Source: Microvirga tunisiensis (lineage in GTDB: Bacteria; Pseudomonadota; Alphaproteobacteria; Rhizobiales; Beijerinckiaceae). Taken from it: DNA of 45,659 nucleotides. The stretch is from assembly GCF_009296175.1 (NCBI RefSeq), contig NZ_VOSK01000030.1, forward strand, positions 1 to 45,659, in the 5' to 3' direction. Positions within the stretch are counted from its first letter, which is position 1, and each line of letters opens with the position of its first letter. The notes beneath the pieces are model-generated. The model was not told the origin of the DNA, made no database searches, and saw only the letters and a program-made list of their open reading frames with translations. Shown here in pieces: positions 34,441 to 41,393 of the stretch. The position numbers and the translations under genes were made by a program.

Positions 34441-35870
34441 CCGTTCATTCCACTTCTCCCCAGTTCAAGCAGAATGCCGCGCGGGCGCTGAACGACGTTC
34501 AGCTCCAGAAGGCGCTGGGCAACGTGAAGCAGGGCTTCATCGACAAGCGCCGGATGGCCGCTGACAAGCTGCCGGAATTCGAGGCACTGCGGGATGCCGC
34601 GCGGGACATCAAGAATCACACGCTGGAGCATCTCGATCTCTACCTCGAAGCCTACGAGGAGAAGGTGAAGGCCTCCGGCGGACATGTGCATTTCGCCCGC
34701 AATGCCGATGAGGCTCGCGACATCATTCTCACCATCTGCCGAGAGGCCGGTGCCAGGACGGTCACGAAGGGCAAGTCCATGATCTCGGAGGAGATCGGGA
34801 TCAACCATCACCTGGAAGCGAACGGCATCAGGCCCGTCGAGACCGACCTCGGAGAATACATCATCCAGCTCCGCAACGAGCTGCCGAGCCACATCATCGC
34901 ACCCGCCGTCCACCTCAACGCCACGCAGGTGGAGGAGGATTTCAGGCGCGTCCACACCCATCTCGACGCCAAGCGCGACCTCTCCGAGCCGGTGCAGCTT
35001 CTCACCGAAGCCCGCGCCGTTCTGCGCGAGCGGTTCCTGGCGGCCGATGTGGGCATCACCGGCGCCAACTTCCTCGTCGCCGAGACCGGCACGTCGGTCA
35101 TCGTCACCAACGAGGGCAACGGCGATCTCACCCAGATCCTGCCGAAAACCCATATCGTGCTGGCCTCCCTCGAGAAGCTCGTTCCGACTTTGGAGGATGT
35201 GAGCCAATTGCTGCGCGTGCTCGCCCGCTCGGCGACGGGCCAGGAGCTCTCGGTCTACACCACCTTCTCCACGGGCCCTCGCCGCAGCGCCGATGCGGAC
35301 GGGCCGGAGAACTACCACGTGGTTCTCATCGATAACGGCCGCTCCTCCATGCTCGGGACGAGCTTCGAGGAGATGCTGCGCTGCATCCGCTGCGGCGCCT
35401 GCATGAACCATTGCCCGGTCTATCACGCGGTCGGCGGACACGCCTATGGCTGGGTCTATCCCGGTCCCATGGGCGCGGTGCTCACCCCGTCCCTCATCGG
35501 CGTCGACCAGGCCGGGCACCTGCCCAACGCCTCCACGTTCTGCGGGCGCTGCGAGAGCGTGTGCCCGGTGCGCATTCCTCTCCCCAAGCTCATGCGCCAC
35601 TGGCGCGAGCGGGAATTCGAGCGGCACTTGACGCCCGCCACCGTGCGCTCCGGCCTCAAGTTCTGGGGCTTCTTCGCCAAGCGCCCTGCCCTCTACCGGG
35701 TGGCGACCCGCGTCGCCATGGGCGCGCTCGCCCTGGCGGGAGGGCGGCGCGGACGCTTCACTTGGCTGCCCATGTCGAAGGGCTGGACGAAGTATCGCGA
35801 TTTCCCGGCTCCGCAGGGCGAGACGTTCCAGCAGCGCTGGAAGCGCGAGCGCCGGGGAGCTTCCGCATGA
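34437..35870 (+). CDS. lutB: Lactate utilisation protein B (Fe-S subunit)
   Basis: A 477-residue LutB. The N-terminal part is the LUD-like domain (ALGNVKQGFIDKRRMAADKL, TVTKGKSMISEEIGINHHLE, ANFLVAETGTSVIVTNEGN); the C-terminal part has two ferredoxin-type clusters CIRCGACMNHCP and CGRCESVCPVRIPLPKLM, and ends in a basic tail. Start ATG 34437 overlaps the preceding frame's stop by 4 nt; because that gene is frameshifted, normal coupling from it still ends at the same stop only if the shift is corrected. It overlaps lutC by 4 nt. Confidence 0.96.
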   Translation: MTVHSTSPQFKQNAARALNDVQLQKALGNVKQGFIDKRRMAADKLPEFEALRDAARDIKNHTLEHLDLYLEAYEEKVKASGGHVHFARNADEARDIILTICREAGARTVTKGKSMISEEIGINHHLEANGIRPVETDLGEYIIQLRNELPSHIIAPAVHLNATQVEEDFRRVHTHLDAKRDLSEPVQLLTEARAVLRERFLAADVGITGANFLVAETGTSVIVTNEGNGDLTQILPKTHIVLASLEKLVPTLEDVSQLLRVLARSATGQELSVYTTFSTGPRRSADADGPENYHVVLIDNGRSSMLGTSFEEMLRCIRCGACMNHCPVYHAVGGHAYGWVYPGPMGAVLTPSLIGVDQAGHLPNASTFCGRCESVCPVRIPLPKLMRHWREREFERHLTPATVRSGLKFWGFFAKRPALYRVATRVAMGALALAGGRRGRFTWLPMSKGWTKYRDFPAPQGETFQQRWKRERRGASA

Positions 35871-36538
35871 GCGCCCGCTACGACATCTTCGCCAATATCC
35901 GCCGCTCGCTCGGCGTCAAAGGCAGCGAGACCATCCGGCAGCAGATCGTGGCGGACCGCCTGGAACGCGCGCCCAAGGGCGTGATCCCCAAGCGCGGACA
36001 GGTTTCCGGCGATGAGCGGATCGCTCTCTTCAAGACCATGGTCGAGACCGCTCTCGCCACGGTGACGGAAGTCGCCTCCCCGGCGGAGGTGCCGCAATCG
36101 ATCGCGCACTTCCTGCGCAATCACAATCTGCCGGCGACCCTGCGCATGGGCGACGATCCGCGCCTCAAGGCCATGCCGTGGTCCGACACGACGCTCGAGA
36201 TCGCCCATGGACCGAGCCAGGGCAGCGATCTCAACGCGGTGAGCCATGCCTTCGGGGGCATTGCGGAATCCGGGACCCTGGCCATGGTGTCGGGATCGGA
36301 CAATCCGTCCACCCTCAACTTCCTGCCCGACAACCATATCATCGTGGTCTCGGCCAAGGACATCGCGAGCGACTACGAATCCGTCTGGAACCGGGTGCGC
36401 TTCGCCTATGGCAAGAGCACCATGCCGCGCACCGTGAACTGGATCACCGGGCCCTCCCGCTCGGGCGACATCGAGCAGATTCTGCTGCTCGGGGCGCACG
36501 GCCCGCGGCGGCTGCATGTGGTGGTGGTCAGGGACTGA
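35867..36538 (+). CDS. lutC: Lactate utilisation protein C
   Basis: A 223-residue LUD-domain protein, the third LutABC component. Landmarks are RYDIFANIRRSLG at the start, SDLNAVSHAFGGIAESGTLA, SGSDNPSTLNFLPDNHIIVV and the final TGPSRSGDIEQILLLGAHGP. Start ATG 35867 shares four bases with the lutB stop. Last gene of the operon; the spacer after it holds paired palindromic repeats rather than a classical terminator. Confidence 0.95.
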   Translation: MSARYDIFANIRRSLGVKGSETIRQQIVADRLERAPKGVIPKRGQVSGDERIALFKTMVETALATVTEVASPAEVPQSIAHFLRNHNLPATLRMGDDPRLKAMPWSDTTLEIAHGPSQGSDLNAVSHAFGGIAESGTLAMVSGSDNPSTLNFLPDNHIIVVSAKDIASDYESVWNRVRFAYGKSTMPRTVNWITGPSRSGDIEQILLLGAHGPRRLHVVVVRD

Positions 36539-36598
36539 GGGCGAGCCACGCAAAGTCAGGGCGCATCCAATTCAAGGCATAAGCCGCCCCTCCACGTC

Positions 36599-36681
36599 AT
36601 CACCGGCCTCGTGCCGGTGATCCCGACCAAGGAGAGCACAGCGCTTCGAACGGTCGGGATGGCCGGGACGAGCCCGGCCAT
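36599..36681. repeat. Paired palindromic repeats in opposite orientation
   Basis: ATCACCGGC-CTCGT-GCCGGTGAT (36599-36621) and ATGGCCGGG-ACGAG-CCCGGCCAT (36659-36681) are both perfect. The loops are reverse complements, as in the pair at 26231-26312. The rest of the 36539-36829 spacer shows no gene. Confidence 0.85.
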
Positions 36682-36829
36682 GACGGAAGGTTTCAGCCCG
36701 TCGCCTCTCCCCCGCTGGAGGAAATGCGCATGGCTTTTGTCAAGCCGCCTGCGGAGCATTCGATTCGACAAGCGGTCGGGCTGGGCCATAATCGTCGGGC
36801 AAAGCAGCCGCAAAGCTTGGAGCCACGGC

Positions 36830-37399
36830 ATGTCCATCCCAACCCTGATCTTCCGCACCATCCGCTGGTCGGCCTGGGACGGCTGCGAGGCGGGGCTGGA
36901 GCATGTGGACGTGCGCCCGGCCGATGGCGGGCTTGCCATCTCCGGCGTCGTGATCGCCCAAGAGGGCGAGACCGAGTTCGGCCTATCCTATCGCGTCAAG
37001 CTGGATGCCCTGTGGCATACGAAGGAGGTTCGCTTGAGAACCACGTCCGGCCACGCGTTGCATCTGGAGAGCGATGGTCGGGGGCATTGGCGGGAGAACG
37101 GCAGGGACCGGCCGGATCTCCAGGGCTGTATCGATGTCGACATCCAGGCGACACCGCTCACCAACACCTTACCCATCCGGCGCCTCGACTTGGAGACCGG
37201 CGAGAGCATGGACATCCGCCTCTGCTACATCGACGTGCCGGATCTGACCGCCTCACCCGTCAACCAGCGTTATACGGCCCTCGATGCGGGCTCCCTCTAT
37301 CGGTTCGAGAGCCTGGAGAGTGGGTTTACCGCAGGTCTCCCCGTGGATGAGGATGGTTTCGTCCTGGACTACCCGGGATTGTTCAAACGCCTCGCTTGA
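36830..37399 (+). CDS. Putative glycolipid-binding (DUF1089) protein
   Basis: A 189-residue soluble protein of the PF06475 family. It opens FRTIRWSAWDGCEAGLEHVD and continues with FGLSYRVKLDALWHTKEV, RPDLQGCIDVDIQATPLTNT, LPIRRLDL and NQRYTALDAGSLYRFESLES. The fold is a beta barrel; one Pseudomonas structure gave the glycolipid-binding label, while most members, this one included, have no proven function. ATG 36830 gives the normal family start. Cytoplasmic (no signal). Monocistronic. Confidence 0.87.
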   Translation: MSIPTLIFRTIRWSAWDGCEAGLEHVDVRPADGGLAISGVVIAQEGETEFGLSYRVKLDALWHTKEVRLRTTSGHALHLESDGRGHWRENGRDRPDLQGCIDVDIQATPLTNTLPIRRLDLETGESMDIRLCYIDVPDLTASPVNQRYTALDAGSLYRFESLESGFTAGLPVDEDGFVLDYPGLFKRLA

Positions 37400-37486
37400 G
37401 GGTGACGCCTTGACCGTGACATCTGGGCACAGGGAATAGTGCTGGCCCTTAGCCCATTTCTCAGCTAAGTATTTGAAATCGCATGT

Positions 37487-37507
37487 AGTTTTTAGTCATT
37501 CTAAACT
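37487..37507. promoter_or_regulatory. Irr-like iron control element upstream of bfd-bfr
   Basis: AGTTTTTAGT-C-ATTCTAAACT is an imperfect palindrome whose right half, TTCTAAACT, matches half of the rhizobial ICE (TTTAGAA-type) motif exactly. It ends 10 nt before the bfd ATG. Iron control by Irr is the expectation from family knowledge. Confidence 0.6.
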
Positions 37508-37517
37508 AGAACAACAA

Positions 37518-37775
37518 ATGATCGTCTGCTCCTGCAACATCCTCTCCGACGGTGATGTCAAAGCGTGCCTTAGACCGGGACCGGAATGTCCGCGCACTCC
37601 GGCGCAGGTCTATCGCTGTCTCGGCTGCAGTCCCAATTGCGGGCGCTGCGCACGGACGATCCGCGCCATCATGGACCAAGCCCTGAGCGACGCGGGCGTG
37701 GAACCCATCGCTGCCTGCAATCGCGGCTGCTGCCCGACGACACTGGAAAAAGCGGCGGCCGAACCCACCCTTTGA
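37518..37775 (+). CDS. bfd: Bacterioferritin-associated ferredoxin
   Basis: An 85-residue 2Fe-2S ferredoxin that donates electrons to bacterioferritin to release stored iron. The ligands C4 and C6 (VCSC) and C41 and C44 (NCGRC) fit the Bfd pattern. Several extra Cys residues occur (C17, C24, C34, C37 and a late CNRGCC pair), more than in E. coli Bfd; they may be ordinary for this lineage. No clear ribosome site. It precedes bfr by 81 nt and lies directly behind the iron-box palindrome. Confidence 0.93.
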   Translation: MIVCSCNILSDGDVKACLRPGPECPRTPAQVYRCLGCSPNCGRCARTIRAIMDQALSDAGVEPIAACNRGCCPTTLEKAAAEPTL

Positions 37776-37856
37776 ACAAAAGGACTTTCGCCCTAGTTCA
37801 TAAATCCTCTAAGGAATGGTCCGGCGCATCCGGCGCCGATTGGACAAGAGGGTAGG

Positions 37857-38342
37857 ATGAAGGGTGATCCCAAGGTAATCGAGTATCTCAATCGCGGCCT
37901 GCGCAGCGAGCTGACGGCCGTCAACCAGTACTGGCTGCATTACCGGGTCCTGGACGATTGGGGATACAAGGAGCTTGCGAAAACCTGGCGCAAGGAATCC
38001 ATCGAGGAGATGCACCACGCGGATCGCTTCATCGAGCGCATTATCTTCCTTGAGGGCTTTGCCAACCTGCAGGTGCTCGATCCCCTGCGCATCGGCCAGA
38101 ACATCCAGGAAATCCTCGAAGCCGACCTCGCGGCGGAATATGACGCCCGCAACCTCTACGGCGAGGCAGCCGCCTATTGCGAGAGCGTCGGCGACCGCGT
38201 CTCGAAGAACCTGTTCGAAGAGCTGATGAAGGACGAGGAAGGTCACATCGACTTCCTCGAGACCCAGCTCAACCTCGTCGAGCAGGTCGGCGTCGAGCTC
38301 TACGCCCAGAAGCATATCGGCGGGCTCGAAGGCCACGACTGA
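37857..38342 (+). CDS. bfr: Bacterioferritin
   Basis: A 161-residue subunit of the 24-mer iron store with heme between subunits. Every ferroxidase ligand is present: E18, E51, H54, E94, E127 and H130; the heme ligand is M52. Length and start ([20 protein letters not shown]) are standard. AAGAGGGTAGG precedes the ATG. With bfd upstream this is the usual storage-and-release pair. Confidence 0.98.
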   Translation: MKGDPKVIEYLNRGLRSELTAVNQYWLHYRVLDDWGYKELAKTWRKESIEEMHHADRFIERIIFLEGFANLQVLDPLRIGQNIQEILEADLAAEYDARNLYGEAAAYCESVGDRVSKNLFEELMKDEEGHIDFLETQLNLVEQVGVELYAQKHIGGLEGHD

Positions 38343-38390
38343 GATTCTACTCCTGAGAGTCCGGCTCAGTAGCCGGCTCTCCCCTGAGCC

Positions 38391-38496
38391 CTCATCCTGA
38401 GGGCCGCCAAAGGCGGTGTCTCGAAGGATCAGGGCGCTTCCAGCGCACACTGGGTCCTCCTTCGAGGCGCCTGCCGCGCAGGCTCCTCAGGATGAG
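38391..38496. repeat. Extended palindromic repeat (about 106 bp)
   Basis: The outer arms CTCATCCTGAGG (38391-38402) and CCTCAGGATGAG (38485-38496) are perfect, and inner arms CTCGAAGGA (38420-38428) and TCCTTCGAG (38458-38466) pair too, so it can fold as a long interrupted cruciform. Its ends match those of the compact palindrome at 1211-1252. Confidence 0.8.
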
Positions 38497-38550
38497 GTCG
38501 AGGACGATCAGCGAAACTCTCAGGATGAAGTTCTAGAAGAAATTGCAACG

Positions 38551-38574
38551 GCCCGCCCTCACGGCGGGCTTTTT
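38551..38574 (+). terminator. Rho-independent terminator downstream of bfr
   Basis: GCCCGCC and GGCGGGC pair around CTCAC and are followed by five T residues. It is 209 nt beyond bfr, with the palindromic repeat between; it may stop read-through into the convergent gene. Confidence 0.85.
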
Positions 38575-38578
38575 CTTG

Positions 38579-41302
38579 TCACGTCGATTGAGCGAGCTTC
38601 TCCGGCTCCTCGATCGAAGCGATCGGCAGGGTGACAAGGCGTAGCTCCGGGTCGTCAGGATCGATGCGGATGGAGAAGCCGAGGCTGCGGCACATGTCGA
38701 GCATGGTGGAGTTCTCGCGCAGGACCTGCCCGTCGATCTCCTGCAGTCCCTCGACCTTCGCCCATTCGATCATCAGCCGCATCAGCTCCCAGCCCAGTCC
38801 GAGCCCCTTGAGGTCGGAGCGGAGAAGGATGCCGTATTCGCCGGTCTCGTGGTTGGCGTCCGCATGGAGGCGGACCGCGCCCATCATCTCCCCGGTCTCC
38901 TCATCGAAGGCGACGAACGCGATGGCGCGGGCATAATCGAGCTGCGTCAGGCGGACGAGGAACGTGTGGCTGAAATCCCGGACCGGGGCGAAGAAGCGAA
39001 GCCGCAGATCCTCCGGCGTGATCTTCTCGAAGAAACGCCGGAACTCCTCCTCGTCCTCCGGTCGAACGGGCCGAACGAAAGCACTCCGCCCGTTGCGGAG
39101 CTTGATGTGGCGCTCCCACTCCTTGGGGTAGGGCCGGACGGCAAAGCGCGGATGGCCGCTCCCTTTCCGGGTCTCGGGCGCGACCGCCACGCGGGCATCG
39201 ACCGCGACCACGCCGGTGTGGTCGGCCAGCAGCGGATTGATGTCGAGTTCGCGGATCTCGGGCAGATCGGCCGCCATCTGCGCCAGCTTCACCAATGTGA
39301 GGGCGATCGCGCCCTCGTCGGCGGCCGGGACGTCCCGATAGGCCTTGAGGCGGCGCGACACGCGGGTACGGGCGATCAGATCATTGGCGAGCTTGAGATC
39401 GAGCGGCGGCAGCGCCAGCGCCTTGTCGTTGATGACCTCGACGGCCGTGCCGCCGCGCCCGAACAGCACGACGGGGCCGAAGGAGGGATCGTCCGCCAGG
39501 CCGACGATCAGCTCCCGGGCCTTCGCCCGCCGTACCATGGGCTGAACGGTCACGCCGGTCACGTGGGCCTGGGGCTTCAGGCGAGCGGCACGCTCGAAGA
39601 TGTCGGCGGCCGCCTTTTTCACCGCTTCCTCGGTCGTGAGATCGAGCTTCACGCCGCCGATGTCGGATTTGTGCACGATATCCGGCGAGAGGACTTTCAC
39701 GGCCACCGTGCCGCCCTCGGCAATGATCGGCCGGGCCGCCTCCGCGGCCTCCTCCGGCGTGGTCGCGAGGGTCACCGGGGCGGTCGGGATGTCATAGGCC
39801 CGCAGGAGCGCATTGACCTCGAGCGGGTCGAGCCAGCGGCGGTTCTGCGCCAGGACATGGTCGACGACGGCGCGGGCTGCCTCCGGATCCGGCTCGAAGT
39901 CGTGCGGGAGGTTATCGGGCGTCTCCATCAGCTCGTCCTGCGCCTCCCGGTAGCGGACGAGCTGCATGAAGCCGCGGACCGCATCGGCCTCAGTCGCATA
40001 ATGGGGAATACGCGCCTCCTCGAAGACACGGGCCGAGTCCGGATCCTCCCCGATCCAGGCGGCAAAGACCGGCTTCTGGCGATAGCCCCTGGCACGATCG
40101 CGCCTGACGACATTGGCGACGGCTGCGGCCACGTCGGAGGCTCCCGCGATTGCCGTCGGCACGTTGAGGATGAGAACGGCATCGTTCTCCGGATCGGCGA
40201 GCAGCGCCTCCAGAGCCCCCGCATAACGGGCCGGGTCCGCATCCCCGACGATGTCGATGGGATTGGCATGGGACCAGGTCGACGGCAGGATGGCGTCGAG
40301 GGAGTTCTGGGTTTTCTCCGACAGGGTGGCGAGTGTTCCGCCGAGATCGACCAGCCGGTCGACGGCGAGAACCCCAATACCACCTCCATTGGTAAGAACT
40401 GCCAATCGGCTGCCAGGAAACGGCTTCTGCCGACCCAGCGTCTCGGCTGCGGCGAAAAGCTGGTCGAGATCGAGAACCCGCAGCAGGCCGGCTCTGCGGA
40501 AAGCGGCGTCATAGACCGCATCAGACCCCGCCAAAGCTCCGGTATGGGTCGCAGCCGCCCTCGCTCCTTGAGCATGCCGCCCAGCCTTGATGACCACCAC
40601 CGGCTTCACGCGCGCGGCGGCACGGGCGGCCGACATGAACTTCTGCGCGTTGTCGATGGACTCGATGTAGAGCAGGATCGCTCGTGTACCGCTGTCGGCG
40701 GAGAAGAAATCCAGGCAATCGCTGAAATCCACGTCGACCTTGTCACCCAGCGAAACGATGGCCGAAAAGCCGACTTGTCGCTGCGCCGCCCATTCCACAA
40801 GACCCGCTGCAAGCGCACCGGACTGGGAGACGAGAGCTAAATCCCCAGGCCTCACGCTGTGAGCAGCGAAGCTGGCATTCATCTTGGCACGAGGCGCCAG
40901 AACGCCGATGCAGTTTGGACCGACGACGCGCAGGCCATGGGCGCGTGCCGCAAGCCTGACCTGATCGCCCAGAGAGTTCGGTCCGTAGCCCATTCCCGCC
41001 GTGGCCACGATGGCGGCGCTCACTCCTACGCTCCCGGCCTCCTCGATCACGCCGAGCACTCGCTCGGGCGGCACGGCGACGACGATGAGGTCCGGTGCTT
41101 CGGGAAGCCCGGACAGGGAGGCGAAGCAGGGCCTCCCCTCGACCTCGACATGATGCGGATTGACGGGAAAAAGCTCTCCCTCGAAGCCACCCGCGATGAG
41201 GTTGCGCAGGAAGGTCAGGCCGAGAGAGCCGGGACGTGGACTCGCGCCGACCACCGCGATGGAGCGGGGATTGAAGAGCTTATCGAGGCGATAGGTGGAC
41301 AT
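38579..41302 (-). CDS. Acyl-CoA synthetase (NDP-forming)/GNAT fusion, Pat-like protein acetyltransferase
   Basis: A 907-residue fusion. Order: CoA-binding domain (RSIAVVGASPRPGSLGLTFL), succinyl-CoA-ligase-like domain with ATHTGALAGSDAVYDAAF, ATP-grasp domain (LATTPEEAAEAARPIIAEGG, VLFGRGGTAVEVINDKAL), and a C-terminal GNAT domain of about 160 residues (GMMGAVRLHAD-type strand, GEYGILLRSDLKGLGLGWEL). This is the Pat/PatZ architecture, which acetylates metabolic enzymes such as acetyl-CoA synthetase. The His that is phosphorylated in ADP-forming acetyl-CoA synthetases appears present (THTGALAG), so synthetase activity cannot be excluded. It is monocistronic and convergent with bfr. Confidence 0.9.
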   Translation of the reverse strand: MSTYRLDKLFNPRSIAVVGASPRPGSLGLTFLRNLIAGGFEGELFPVNPHHVEVEGRPCFASLSGLPEAPDLIVVAVPPERVLGVIEEAGSVGVSAAIVATAGMGYGPNSLGDQVRLAARAHGLRVVGPNCIGVLAPRAKMNASFAAHSVRPGDLALVSQSGALAAGLVEWAAQRQVGFSAIVSLGDKVDVDFSDCLDFFSADSGTRAILLYIESIDNAQKFMSAARAAARVKPVVVIKAGRHAQGARAAATHTGALAGSDAVYDAAFRRAGLLRVLDLDQLFAAAETLGRQKPFPGSRLAVLTNGGGIGVLAVDRLVDLGGTLATLSEKTQNSLDAILPSTWSHANPIDIVGDADPARYAGALEALLADPENDAVLILNVPTAIAGASDVAAAVANVVRRDRARGYRQKPVFAAWIGEDPDSARVFEEARIPHYATEADAVRGFMQLVRYREAQDELMETPDNLPHDFEPDPEAARAVVDHVLAQNRRWLDPLEVNALLRAYDIPTAPVTLATTPEEAAEAARPIIAEGGTVAVKVLSPDIVHKSDIGGVKLDLTTEEAVKKAAADIFERAARLKPQAHVTGVTVQPMVRRAKARELIVGLADDPSFGPVVLFGRGGTAVEVINDKALALPPLDLKLANDLIARTRVSRRLKAYRDVPAADEGAIALTLVKLAQMAADLPEIRELDINPLLADHTGVVAVDARVAVAPETRKGSGHPRFAVRPYPKEWERHIKLRNGRSAFVRPVRPEDEEEFRRFFEKITPEDLRLRFFAPVRDFSHTFLVRLTQLDYARAIAFVAFDEETGEMMGAVRLHADANHETGEYGILLRSDLKGLGLGWELMRLMIEWAKVEGLQEIDGQVLRENSTMLDMCRSLGFSIRIDPDDPELRLVTLPIASIEEPEKLAQST

Positions 41303-41393
41303 GACGATCCTTCGTCTCGTGGAGGCGGAGAGCCTATGACTTACAGGCTAATGCCAATCCTGCAAGAATCGGTCTTTTTGCTGTCGATGACGA

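Noticed and set aside
38849..40840. 663-codon plus-strand open frame opposite the Pat-like gene
   Set aside because: Shadow of the synthetase/GNAT fusion; no homology-like motifs and no promoter or ribosome site.
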